Made by a program: the position numbers and the translations under genes. This document shows positions 53,001 to 61,348 of a stretch of 64,000 bases of DNA, in pieces. Each line of letters opens with the position of its first letter. The stretch's first letter is position 1. The notes under the pieces are model-generated. The model was not told the DNA's origin. It made no database searches and was given only the letters and a program-made list of their open reading frames with translations. Origin of the DNA: Nyssa sinensis (lineage: Eukaryota > Streptophyta > Magnoliopsida > Cornales > Nyssaceae); NCBI GenBank assembly GCA_008638375.1, contig CM018050.1:23796216-23860215 (forward strand), read 5' to 3'.

Positions 53001-56000
53001 ACATAGTAGTTTTGAAACCCTTGGCATGTTATGAAATTCTCACGAAGCCGTCGAGCTCATTACAGATGTTTATCATGTTTTCAGGTAATGATTAGACAAA
53101 CTAGTTTCAGGCAATACAGACTGGGTGCTTAAAAGATGAAGCGAGTTGTTCTGATAGATCTTTAATTGAAGATGGATTAGATAGTTTTTGGCTATGTGAA
53201 TTTTAGATGTATTATCATCGAACTAGTTCCGTTGTGTAATTTAAAACTACTCACTATAACATTGTGACATGGAAACTATATTATTCGGAGACAATGATTG
53301 AAATGACAAACCAGGTTATATGGTTTACTTTATGAATATGAAAAAGAAAAAAAAAATTTATTCCGCTGCGTTTGATCAATAGATGATTAGAAAGATGATT
53401 TGATCATTGAAAGGCCTTGGTGGCCGATCACGGACCCCTAATCCGCATAGGCCGGGTTCCGGGTAGTGAAACAAGTAATCATCACAAATAGGTATTGTAA
53501 ATTTTTCTCTCACTATTTTCCTAGCGGGTATCCATTAATTCTCTATTTTTCTCTATAGATTTTTTTTTTATATGAGTTTAACAAATTGCTGAGATTTTAT
53601 CAAAACTAATGAAGCCAATACCAACATATACAATAATCAGATGGGTTCAAAGCTTCCTTTTGCCGTAACAATGTCGGAAACTCTCTTACCCTTCCATTAG
53701 TGGGAGATCTACTACATCATTTCTTTCACCGTAATACCAATAGAAGCCAATATCATCTTTTCTTTGCGATTCGCATCCAAACATGTAACTCGAGATCGAA
53801 ATAGATGGATACAGAAATCATGGATGATCCATTCCCTTTACATTGATGTGAGTGAATGTGATGGGAAGTATGCACAAGTGTGTTAGGTGTGAGTGAATGT
53901 GATGGTTGTCCTATGTACTAGTCTCATCATTTGAGTGCATGTGTCCTAGTGTGAGAATGAATGGAAGTCAAAAAGTACAGTGTGTACACTGTATAGTAAT
54001 ATATCCTTGATGGGTACAAATAATTGCTTTATCTTGTGTGTATGTATTCTGTAGTTGAGTTGCGTGTGAATGCTCCTGTTATCTTTGTAATAACATGTGA
54101 ACATACTTAGGCTTCTAATTCAACATTATTCACATATTTAAAATGGTTTTAAATAGGTTTATATGTATACATATATGTGTGTGTGTGTGTATACATATAT
54201 ACATATGAGAGAAAGAAGACTTATATTTAATATAACAGCTATTTAAAATATTTTAAAAAAGACTTATAAAATAAAAATAATATATTTCATACAAATTCAG
54301 TTCTAAACTAATAAAATAAATTTAATAATAAATATTCTAAGTAAATTCTTACTAGTCCCTCAAACAAAATAGAATTTTAAAGGTCAAGGCATAAGGAAGA
54401 GAGAATTTAAAACACTTATAAAAATAAAATAAAATATTTAATATAAATTCAATTTTAAAATAAAATAAATAAATAAAAAATTCCAAATAAATTGATACTT
54501 AACTTGAAAGTGTGAGAATACAAACAAGGAGAAGCAGTAGTATAAATTAATGCATAGTATAATTAAGTATCTTTATAAAAAAAAAAAATTAAATAATATA
54601 TAAAATTATATTTTTTAATAAAATCTACTTGGTGTAAAGAGCTAAGAAACACGAAAACGGACACGGACACGAGACACGGATACGACACAACACGGACACG
54701 CAGACACGTTATTTCTCAAAAAAATAGAACACAAATACGTTAGGGACACGTTGAATATATATAAATTTTTTATATGACCATATAATAAAAACTTAATGTT
54801 ATTTCAATTAAACTTGACATAAAAACACATAAATTTAAAAAGATTATTAAGATATTAAAATAACAAAGTCATTAAATAAAAATTAAAGAACTTCTTCATT
54901 TAATGATCAACATCCATGATTCAAGTATCCAGACACGTGTCCGAGAATGTCGGTGTCCGACACGGACACGTGAGCCAAAATAAAGTGTCCGTACTTCTTA
55001 GGTAAAGAGTTTGAGTGTGTAGAGAGTCTAGCTTTTATAAGCTCTTTAAGGATAAAATTGTCCAAGTTGTATTTTTTTGTTTGGGTAAAAATGTAATTTG
55101 GGCACAATTCAATGGTATTTGGTCTTTTTTTCAATAACAAGGGCATTTTCGGTAGTTAAGAATGAGAAAATGTAACTTCCATTTAAATACTGAATGGCTG
55201 ATAACGGCATGGGAAAATCTAATCCGATAATATAACTAGAGGGGTGGTTAAGGTAATTTTACAAACCTAAGAGGTGTTGTCTGTATTTTCACTAAACCTT
55301 AGGAGAAGTCAGTGTAATTTATCTATTATTTTTTATTATTCATACCTTCAAGAAACTTGCTCTTTAAAATTTTATACTTGTCTTCTATATTAGAATTTTC
55401 ACTAAGTCGCATATTCACTTGATTTCTAAGTTCTTCTATTGTAAATTTAAGGGAGTACTTAGCTTTCTCTAAGTCATTCACTTGAAAAGTAAATTTTTCT
55501 TTTAATTTTTTCTATTTAACACATTCAGAGACCATAGTATTTTAAAGCTCATCATCATCCATATCAACAATAGGTTTTATATTACTAATATCGGTACTAG
55601 ATGATGAACTCAAGGAATCCATACTTGGCATAAAATAACAAACTTTAAATCACTCCTAAACAGATATCGCAACAAGCAAATATATAGGACAACATGTAAA
55701 ATAAAGTAAAAAGAGAAGAAAATAAAAAATAGACACCAGTTTTATGTGGTTTGGCTTTGACTGCCTATATCCACGAACTAAACCTCTACGGGTTCTTGTA
55801 TTTTATTTCTCTCACGCATATACAAGCTTTACAAGGAGAAAAGATTTCCATGAAGAAAAAGAAGAAAGTCATATAAAATAAGATATAATCAATCCACCAA
55901 AATTAGGTAAGGAAAATATTCTCCTTATAAAGAAGAAAAGTCTTCCATTTGAATAAAAAATCTTATTTTCCTCAAAGAGGAAAAGTCTTCCATTTGAAGG

Positions 56001-59000
56001 GGGAAAGTCTTCTTTTCCTTAAGAAGGAAAGTCTTTTATTTGAAGGAAGAAAGTCTTCTTTTCTTTGAGAAAAGTCTTCTTTTCCTTGAATAGAGTCAAT
56101 ACTCCCCTTCAAGTTGAAGAATGAATATCATGAACCTCTAACTTGTTACCAAAATAGGTAAATTGCTCTCTTCCAAGTGGCTTAGTGAAGATATCTTCGA
56201 GTTGATGATAAGAAGCAACATAAGATGTTTGAATCAACTCAGCTTAAATTTTTTCATGAATAAAGTGACAATCCAATTCAATATGTTTTGTTCACTCATG
56301 AAATACGGGGTTGGCAGCGATATGGAGAGCAGCTTTGTTGTCACAATGAAGTTGCATAGGCTGCAAATGATTTACTCCCAAATCCTTGAGTAAAGATCAT
56401 AGCCAAATCAATTCACAAGTGGTAGAAGTCATTGCCCAATATTCAGCTTCAACTAAGGAACGAGAGACAATGGATTGTTTCTTACTTTTCATGAAATATG
56501 ACTAGTTCCAAGAAGGATGCAATATCCAGTGAGCATCAAGTAGTTGGACAAGTCGCCTAATCGGAATCACAATAAGCTTGAACCTAAAGAGAGCTATGAG
56601 ACAATAAAAGAATGCCTTTGCCTGGTGCAGCCTTAAGTTATCAAAGTACACGATAGGCAGCATCAAGATGTGATTTCCGTGGCATATGCATAAACTGATT
56701 GAGAAGTCGTACTGAGTAAATAGATAGAAAAATTCCTTGTTTGGAACGAGCAACTTCAATATCCAAAAAATATTTTAAAAAGCCAGGATTGTGAAGAAAG
56801 TCCTTAAGTACTTGAATGGAAAGATTGTAATTGCCAATAATAATGATATCATCCACATAAACTAACACAATAGTAACAGAGGAACCCATCGTGGAAGTAA
56901 ACATGGAATAATCACAAGCGGACTATTTAAAACTAGCATGACAAAGAGCCAAAGACAATTTATCAAACCAATAACGAAATGCTTGTTTGAGTCTATATAA
57001 AGACTTGTGTAATCGACATACCAAGTGTTCTCCCTTACAACGAAACCCAAAAGGAACCTTCATGTAAACTTCTTCACGAAGATCTCCTTGTAAGAATGCA
57101 TTATGGGCATCAAGTTGATGGAAAGACCATTGTTTAATAGATGCTACAGCTAGCACACAAAAGATGGTAACTAACTTGGCGATAGGAGCAAAAGTTTCAT
57201 GATAATCAAGACCTTCAGTTTGAGTGTATCCCTTAGCTACAAGACGAGTTTTATACCTTTCAATGGAACCATCAGATTGATGCTTGATTTTGTATACTCA
57301 TTTACAATCAATGCAAGTTTTACCATGAGGGAGTTGAGTGAGCAACCATGTGCAATTCTTGTCAATGCATTAATTTCAACTGTCATAGTTGCGCAGTGCG
57401 TGGGATAGGTCAACTATGTAGGCTCACCTCAAAAAAAAATAGCAGCAGTAAAAGCATAATGATAAGGAGATAAACGTAGAATAAGAAATGCAATTCTAAA
57501 GAGCATAAGTAACACTGGAGAGGGTGACTAGGATTGGCACGGCATAAGCGGACGTTGAGTGACAAGAGAACAATAATAATCTTGAAGGGGATTAGGACGA
57601 CAATGTGTACGAGACGATTGACAAAGTAGAGGTTGTGGATAAGGTGAAGGGAGAGAAGAAGGTTTCACACCAAGAGGTCATGGAGCAATGGGGGCATGAT
57701 CAGTTGCGGGTAATGGAAGAACAACAGAAGATGAATTTGTGTGGAGTGTGCTTCTGAAAGGGAAAAATATGCTCATGGAATAAAACATAACGACCAGTGA
57801 ATATGACATGTTTTTCAAGGTCATAAACCTGATACCCACATTGACCAAAAGACAGTGTAGTTAAAGGTGAAAGGTGCCCTTAAGGCGTTGAGGTCTCACA
57901 TTGTCCGAAATCAAGGCGACAAAAAGGCGTTGGCCTGAGTAAAATAAGGTGCTAACTAATAAAAAAATTATATTACACATTAGAAATTAATTCATTCTAA
58001 ATTAAATTCTATCTTATCATCAAAATAATTATCATGTAATACTAAAAAGTTTAATTTAAAAGTTACATATGACGTATTTAAGTGATATAACTATTTTAAG
58101 TTTTAGTTCCTTTTTTTCAAATTAATATTCAAAGTTTTGTTATCTAAGTATTATATAAACTTGCTAGTCCTAATAGTATAGAAGACGTGATAGGACCAAT
58201 CTCGTAGACATCTAAAGATTCTAAACTAATTCTAAAAAATCAATTGGGAAGACTTCTCATATAGGTGATTAATTTGGTCAACGGTAGGGCCGATTCAAGA
58301 GATGGACATGTTAGCCAGCACTTTGGGCTGCAGAGTGGGCTGCTTCCCGTTGGTTTACTTGGGCCTTCCGTTGGAAGCTCCCTCGAGATCCATTGAGGTT
58401 TGGGATCCTGTGCTTAAAAGGTTTCTTAGCAAGCTGTCAGGTTGGAAAGGCCAACTCCTTTCTAAAGGAGGCAGGCTCACCCTTCTTAATAGCACCTTGA
58501 CAAACCTCCCTACCTATTTCATGTCTCTCTTCCCTATGCCAAAGACAGTTAGTAGAAGATTGGAGAAGATTCAAAGGGATTTCTTATGAGACCACGACGG
58601 TAATTGCAGAAAGATTCACTTAGTTGCTTGGGATAAAATCAAGAAGCCACTGTCTCTTGGGGGATTAGGGGTAAAAGATTTAAGAATCTTCAATACAGCC
58701 CTTTTAGGGAAATGGTTATGAAAATTTGGTGAATATGATAGAGAGCTTTGGAGGGAGATCACTGTTTCCAAGTAGGGGTGTGATAATGGGGGATGGTACT
58801 TAGGCAACACGGAGGGTCCGAGGGGATGTGGTCTTTGGGGTTACATTAGAGGTGATTGGAAGATTTTCAAGGAAAGATGCAGTTTTGTTATAGGGAATGG
58901 GGTAGAGAGAAATTCTGGGATGATGTCTGGACTGGGATCGAGTCGTTGAGGGAGAAATTTCCTATGTTATATAGTCTGGCTAGCAATAAGGCGTCTTAGG

Positions 59001-61281
59001 CTAGCGAGTGTATGGAGAGGGTTGGGAATAAGCTTATCTAGACTCCCCGCTTTAGGAGAAACTTTTTTGATTGGGAACTTGAAGAGGTGGGCTCTTTCCT
59101 TTGTCACATCAATAATATCCGGGTTATGGAAGGTAGGGAGGATAAGAGAGTTTGGAGGTCGGATAAGAAATATTTTTCTGTTAACTCCTTCTACAAGAGC
59201 ATGTTCGATTCTGATAACCCCCTCTTTCCTTGGAAGCTTATTTGGCGCTCAAAAACCCCCCTTAAAGCTTCCTTCTTTGCCTGGAAAGCTTCTTGGAAGG
59301 CCATCTAACTGTAGAAAACTTGAAGAAAAGAGGCTTTCTTTTGGCTAGCAGATGCTATTTTTATAAGAATGATGAGGAAAGGGTGGATCACGTTCTCATC
59401 CACTGTCATGTTTCTTGGAGCTGCTGAAATCTTGTTCTTGCCCTGTTTGGCTTATCCTGGGTTATGTCAAGCTCTGTCAAAGACCTTCTATTGGCTTGGA
59501 AAGGGTGCAACCTTGCAAAAGAGATTAAGAGAATTTGGAGACTGGCCCCGATTTGCCTCTTGTGGTGTATTTGGATTTAAAGGAACAATCGTGTCTTTGA
59601 AGAGTTAGAGCTCTCTACTCCTTACTTTAAAAACGCCTTTCTGCGCCTTTTTTTTTTTGTCAAAGAAGCTTTCCCTGTAAATGTTTTTTCTTTTGTAGAT
59701 TTTTTGGATTCTCTAAGACAGATGTAAGTTTTTGGGATTTTTGCTCTTGTTGCCCTCTTTGGGTAGCATTATATATACAATTCTTACTTATCAAAAAAAT
59801 AAAAAAAAAAATTTTGGTCGATGGAAGGAAAATGCTTTATCGTGGGCAACCTCAAATTTTGTGAAGAATGATGATAGTTTGCTGGTTATATAAGATGAAA
59901 TATCAATCCCAACTTAAAAAAAAATTATGTTGAAAGTATTACTCTCCCCAAAACTTTAGAGTTTTTGACAACAGTTGAAATATTTAAATGTTTTTAAAGC
60001 CAATTTTGTGCTAATGTTTGATAATAATATTTAATTAATATAATAAATTGGACTATAATACCTATAAATTATAACTATATTCTTTTATATTGATATGTCT
60101 CTTACATAATTGTTAAATAAATGCATAAAACACTATAAACATAAAAACATACAAGTAAAATATCTTAAAATTAAAAAGTCATCGCCTCTCGCCTTGCTTA
60201 AGGTGATCGACTAGGCGTTGCCTATTTGAAGACGCCTAGCCCGAAACATGTTAAGGCGATAAGACTAAAAATTGCCTTGCACGATCGTTCAAGCGATAGC
60301 CTTTGACAACACTGCCAAAAGAATAACCTATGAAGGAGTTGTTATTCATTGGTATCGAGTGTAGTGCACCTGAACCAATGAACATCTATCACATCAGTAT
60401 ATGGCCCACATATTCTACTGGTGTGACAAATGTTCATTGGCCCGGCTGCATTGCACATGAAGCAATGAAGAGTTTTTCCATACAAAGACCCCTTTAATGA
60501 CACAAAGAGAAAATGTGTTTATGAGGTAACATGTTTTGTGCATAACATAAACACCCCCAATACACGCAAATGGTGAGATGATGGTTCAGTATGAAGTATG
60601 GTCTTTTGATGTGACTTCTCAAAAAATAATGACATGGGTAAATGATTGATGAGATAAATTAAAGTTAGGATGCATTCCTCCCAAAATTTTAACGGTATGT
60701 GAGCTTGAAAAATAAGAACCCTAGCTACTTCGACAATATGTTGATGTTTGCGTTCAGCCACTCCATAACACAAGATTTGATCAGTTCGAAAAAAAAAAAT
60801 TTATTTCTTTGAACTAAGGACAGCATAACACAAGATTTAAATTTTAATTTAATTTTTTTTTTGTTTTCCTCAGTTTTCTCAGCATCCCAACAGAGTGTAC
60901 TACTAACAAATTCGAATTCAATTTACCTCTAACACCAGCATTATTGATCAAAGCATCGATACGCCAAAACGCGTCCCAGGCTCTCTGCACAGACGCGTTG
61001 ATGGTGGTCCCGCCGGCGCTCACGTCGAGCTCAATAGCCACTGCTCGAAGAGTGGAGGGTCGACTCGGGTTGGGATCGTCCGGGAAGGCGAGTTGGTTGA
61101 TTTCATCGCAGAGAGATTCAAGCCGTTCGATTCGCCGAGCGGCCGCGATGATCTTGCAACCGGCTTTAGCAAGGTCGAGACAGAAGTCTCGGCCGATGCC
61201 TGAGGATGCGCCGGTGACCATCACGACCTTGCCATCCATGTGACGCCATGGCTCGAGGTGGCTAGAGACTTGGGTCGCCAT
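31174..61281 (-). CDS. Classical SDR family NAD(P)-dependent oxidoreductase (three exons, 287 aa)
   Basis: Joined exons 61281-60927, 47052-46823 and 31452-31174 give 864 bp and 287 residues, full length for this plant family (Arabidopsis At3g55290-type, often annotated FabG-like). Rossmann motif TGASSGIG is at residues 23-30, NNAG at 113-116, active-site NISS at 165-168 and YASSK at 183-187, followed by NSISPGLF. All catalytic residues are present and no stop or frameshift is seen. Both introns obey GT-AG with phases 1 and 0. Introns measure 13,874 and 15,370 bp and are filled with transposons. The protein ends SSL, like a minor plant peroxisomal signal. It reduces or oxidises a carbonyl/alcohol substrate with NAD(P)(H); the substrate cannot be told. 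Confidence 0.9.
31795..32043 (+). mobile_element. TRIM (terminal-repeat retrotransposon in miniature), 249 bp
   Basis: Two 73-74 bp LTRs (31795-31867 and 31970-32043) start TGTTAGAG or TGTCAGAA and end TTCAACA, differing at about seven sites. Directly after the first LTR lies an initiator-Met primer site TGATATTAGAGC (31868-31879), and directly before the second a polypurine tract GAGGGGGTG. There is no coding capacity, as is normal for TRIMs. A clear target duplication was not found. Confidence 0.85.
32310..33828 (-). mobile_element. 5'-truncated LINE, TSD ACTACATTTGT
   Basis: On the minus strand the remnant begins within the RT palm ([11 protein letters not shown], the catalytic FADD, near 33785-33815) and continues with the RT C-terminal part (33453-33178: [17 protein letters not shown]). 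It ends with a zf-RVT domain (32916-32444: [18 protein letters not shown]) and a poly-A tail seen as T at 32311-32319. The 11-bp duplication ACTACATTTGT lies at 32299-32309 and 33829-33839. Frames are broken in several places. Confidence 0.9.
33840..34689. other. Unclassified intron DNA with a diverged repeat unit
   Basis: No gene is evident. The stretch 34465-34640 (gaatcatcattaac.. through ttcttgcaagggatctcat) recurs in direct orientation, diverged, at about 42741-42900 on the other side of the inverted gypsy pair. Confidence 0.5.
34690..34998 (+). pseudogene. Gypsy gag N-terminal fragment
   Basis: The plus strand reads a polar N-terminus, then coiled-coil [10 protein letters not shown], a stop, [16 protein letters not shown] and a proline-rich stretch (DPPPLLG). 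This resembles gag N-termini of plant gypsy elements. It stops at 34998, where the LTR of the inverted pair begins. Confidence 0.45.
34999..38940 (-). mobile_element. Gypsy half-element, minus arm (integrase plus 3' LTR)
   Basis: On minus: integrase zinc-finger text near 38880-38700, core [19 protein letters not shown], then [23 protein letters not shown] and [13 protein letters not shown] (38692-38110), and the pol tail to about 37600. An LTR of roughly 2.5 kb follows, running down to 34999. Everything before integrase is missing. The LTR is an inverted copy of 40371-42734. An (AC)n tract lies at about 36974-36990. Integrase carries stops. Confidence 0.7.
38941..42734 (+). mobile_element. 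Gypsy half-element, plus arm (RT to integrase N-terminus plus 3' LTR)
   Basis: Plus strand: RT from [16 protein letters not shown] (39000s) and [30 protein letters not shown] (39203-39445), RNase H with [21 protein letters not shown] (39705), and [17 protein letters not shown]. The integrase zinc finger [25 protein letters not shown] follows near 40150-40290. Pol is cut there and LTR text resumes at about 40371, ending GGGTCATGACA at 42734. Together with the minus arm it makes two outward-facing 3' ends. The family is Tekay/Del-like. Confidence 0.7.
42976..43040 (-). mobile_element. 65-bp LINE 3'-end insertion with 17-bp TSD
   Basis: A T-run followed by TTTTTGATAAGTAAA, the usual 3' end of LINEs in this window read from the minus strand, is bracketed by TGCTCCTTGTATTTTTT at 42959-42975 and 43041-43057. 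It is an extreme 5' truncation. Confidence 0.8.
43058..44228. other. Gene-free intron DNA
   Basis: Two short open frames (43047-43283 and 43749-43982) show no recognisable domain and no splice context, and are taken as chance. No repeat family was identified. Confidence 0.4.
44229..44912. mobile_element. Probable TIR-type MITE
   Basis: The ends are imperfect inverted repeats: GTGTTTGGAACGTGCCTGG on the left, and the complement of the right end reads ATGTTTGTCTGGCGGGATG. The flanking subterminal blocks 'ggataggata' also recur inverted. A GA tract lies at 44469-44500. The interior is AT-rich and non-coding. Target duplication was not resolved, so the superfamily (PIF/Harbinger or hAT) is uncertain. 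Confidence 0.4.
45242..46133. mobile_element. MULE-type MITE copy 1, split by a LINE tail
   Basis: It begins CTAAGAAGCATGGATACG and ends GTATCCGTGCTTCATA. Near-duplicate flanks agtaatagt (45233-45241) and ggtcatagt (46134-46142) match 7 of 9. It is a longer variant of the family also found at 50779-51168 and 54642-55000, with an extra AT-rich middle, and is interrupted by the LINE fragment 45612-45922. Confidence 0.75.
45612..45922 (+). mobile_element. LINE 3' fragment, TSD GGAGAATAAGAGGA
   Basis: About 310 bp encode the very end of LINE ORF2 ([21 protein letters not shown], then a stop), then a 3' UTR and a poly-A tail at 45911-45922. The 14-bp duplication lies at 45598-45611 and 45923-45936. 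It inserted into MITE copy 1, so it is younger than that copy. Confidence 0.88.
46134..46822. other. Unrecognised intron DNA
   Basis: It is moderately GC-richer than its surroundings and continues in character the stretch 44913-45241 on the other side of the MITE. Short open frames exist on both strands but none shows a known domain. Possibly remains of an older element. Confidence 0.35.
46823..47052 (-). CDS. SDR gene exon 2
   Basis: The acceptor CTCAG|GT lies at 47053 and the donor AAAG|GTAACA at 46822. It encodes residues 119-195, with [20 protein letters not shown], the active-site NISS and the catalytic YASSK. It ends in phase 0 after TMTK. It splices in phase to both neighbours despite being 14-15 kb from each. 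Confidence 0.92.
47128..47708 (-). mobile_element. LINE 3' fragment
   Basis: On minus it enters the zf-RVT region at [16 protein letters not shown] (about 47700-47650) and continues with [10 protein letters not shown]. The ORF2 end [20 protein letters not shown] (47416-47219) follows, with a 3' UTR and a tail seen as T at 47134-47150 followed by GATAAGTAA. Frames are shifted. No sure target duplication was found. It lies just inside intron 1, about 75 bp from exon 2. Confidence 0.8.
47709..47976. other. AT-rich intron DNA
   Basis: No gene is visible. It carries a (TA)n tract near 47881-47900 and poly-A at 47758-47770. Confidence 0.5.
47977..48768 (-). pseudogene. gag: Copia gag, C-terminal part
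   Basis: On minus, from 48768: [19 protein letters not shown] and [16 protein letters not shown], a zinc-knuckle region ([16 protein letters not shown] near 48400-48350), a linker, and [17 protein letters not shown] near 48150. The last resembles the K/Q-x-W-V-K/R-K motif that precedes protease in copia Gag-Pol. Several stops are present. Its N-terminal part lies at 55633-55322, beyond the TIR element. Confidence 0.75.
49102..49144. repeat. (AC)n microsatellite
   Basis: About 21 AC units within the left arm of the TIR element. Confidence 0.95.
50779..51168. mobile_element. MULE-type MITE copy 2 (390 bp)
   Basis: It begins CTAAGAAGCACGGATACG and ends GTGTCTGTGCTTCATA. The flanks GCCGGAAAC (50770-50778) and GCCGGAGAC (51169-51177) match 8 of 9, as expected for a Mutator-type 9-bp duplication. 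Inside are repeated GACACG and ACACGG blocks at both ends and an AT-rich middle. No ORF. Confidence 0.82.
52540..52920. repeat. GAACTATGA minisatellite
   Basis: Irregular tandem units of ttgaactatga with tattg or ctatgattga spacers, about 20-40 bp long and some 15 in number, lie within the solo LTR. Non-coding. Confidence 0.8.
54642..55000. mobile_element. MULE-type MITE copy 3 (359 bp)
   Basis: It begins CTAAGAAACACG and ends GTGTCCGTACTTCTTA. The flanks tgtaaagag (54633-54641) and ggtaaagag (55001-55009) match 8 of 9. It aligns with copies 1 and 2 over its full length. Confidence 0.82.
55322..55633 (-). pseudogene. gag: Copia gag, N-terminal part
   Basis: On minus the ATG near 55633 opens [20 protein letters not shown], matching the N-terminus at 13462, then Lys-rich coiled-coil text down to LEGMNNKK. 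The TIR element then interrupts; the frame resumes at 48768. Stops are present. Confidence 0.72.
55650..56098 (-). mobile_element. Copia LTR (shared between pol and gag copies)
   Basis: On minus it follows the purine tract GAAGGGGAGT after the pol end and starts near TGACTCTATTC. It contains tandem-like AAAGAAGACTTTC units and ends in an R region with the copia signature of a gtgga-to-cca stretch (near 55745-55790). Gag leader text follows directly at about 55690-55634, without a recognisable primer site. Confidence 0.55.
56110..57844 (-). pseudogene. pol: Copia pol, RT and RNase H part
   Basis: On minus: [13 protein letters not shown] just after the hAT insertion site, a P/S-rich linker, then RT_2-type RT with [30 protein letters not shown] and the catalytic [10 protein letters not shown] (56904-56641). 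RNase H follows with [16 protein letters not shown] and ELIQTSYV near 56300-56180. The pol end is [13 protein letters not shown] then a stop near 56118. Several frameshifts and stops occur. The upstream integrase part lies at 60323-60780. Confidence 0.85.
57853..60314. mobile_element. hAT-like non-autonomous element, TSD CCAAAAGA, with nested LINE
   Basis: Terminal inverted repeats CAGTGTAGTTAAAGG and CAGTGTTGTCAAAGG (complement of the right end) are flanked by a perfect 8-bp CCAAAAGA duplication at 57845-57852 and 60315-60322. Both are hAT hallmarks. Subterminal blocks rich in 'aaggcg' occur at both ends in inverted orientation. Without the LINE (58285-59812) it is about 0.92 kb and non-coding. 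It sits inside the copia pol frame. Confidence 0.9.
58285..59812 (+). mobile_element. 5'-truncated LINE inside hAT-like element
   Basis: Plus strand: [20 protein letters not shown] then LPLEAPSRS (58302), [38 protein letters not shown], the zf-RVT region ([20 protein letters not shown], 59222-59281) and an ORF2 end with [17 protein letters not shown] text near 59540. A 3' UTR and poly-A at 59792-59811 follow. A 12-bp duplication TTTGGTCRAYGG, with two transition differences, lies at 58273-58284 and 59813-59824. Stops and shifts throughout. Confidence 0.88.
60323..60780 (-). pseudogene. pol: Copia pol, integrase part
   Basis: On minus: [20 protein letters not shown] then [19 protein letters not shown] (60773-60519), the C-terminal part of a copia integrase core, continuing through [10 protein letters not shown] to GYSFG at the hAT site. 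It is truncated upstream at 60780, so the catalytic DDE region is mostly missing. A 15-bp phrase (cataacacaagattt) at 60765 recurs near 60824, just outside, suggesting a small duplication at the truncation. Confidence 0.8.
60927..61281 (-). CDS. SDR gene exon 1
   Basis: The start ATG at 61281-61279 opens [18 protein letters not shown], then the cofactor-binding TGASSGIG and the adenine-pocket 'LDVS' and 'NNAG' motifs. The exon ends AGAG|GTAAAT (donor at 60926-60925), phase 1. It is GC-richer than all its surroundings, as expected for a constrained exon. RxxR (residues 49-53, ARRIER) after beta-2 suggests NADP(H) preference, an inference from SDR rules. Confidence 0.92.
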
Positions 61282-61348
61282 TGGTTTCTAAGCAATTTTC
61301 AAGAGAGAGAGAGGCCAGAGAGAGATTGTGTGCCTAAAGTATATAATT
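61282..61348 (-). promoter_or_regulatory. SDR gene 5' leader and TATA-like box
   Basis: On the minus strand AATTATATAC (61348-61339) lies about 60 bp before the ATG and is followed by a CT-repeat leader (CTCTCTCT near 61300-61325), a common arrangement in plant core promoters. Confidence 0.5.

Larger units (their letters stand above)
49320..53484 (+). mobile_element. Solo LTR, Tekay/Del type (4.2 kb), TSD CAAAT
   Basis: It starts TGTAACATCCCGACC, like the LTR at 7627. Its homologous end gggtagtgaaaca is at 53472, but the best TG..CA bound with a perfect 5-bp CAAAT duplication (49315-49319 and 53485-53489) places the end at 53484. It contains a GA tract (about 49974-50008), the MITE at 50779-51168, the tRNA-like module at about 51445-51535 and an AT-rich minisatellite at 52540-52920. 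No internal region remains. Confidence 0.8.
48769..55321. mobile_element. TIR element splitting copia gag (6.55 kb with nested inserts)
   Basis: The left end TAAATTACACTGACCTCTCC and the complement of the right end TAAATTACACTGACTTCTCC continue into a near-identical TTTAGTGAAAATACA block. That gives terminal inverted repeats of about 40 bp. Without the solo LTR (49320-53484) and the MITE (54642-55000) it is only about 2 kb. No transposase is seen, so it is non-autonomous. The sequence type resembles plant MULE-like elements. The target duplication is not clear. An (AC)n tract lies at 49102-49144. Confidence 0.7.

Noticed and set aside
48760..55330. A 9-bp target duplication for the TIR element
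   Set aside because: Flanks ttattgagt and tctattatt match too poorly to claim one.
60944..61243. 99-codon plus-strand open frame
   Set aside because: Antisense of SDR exon 1; open because the exon is GC-rich.
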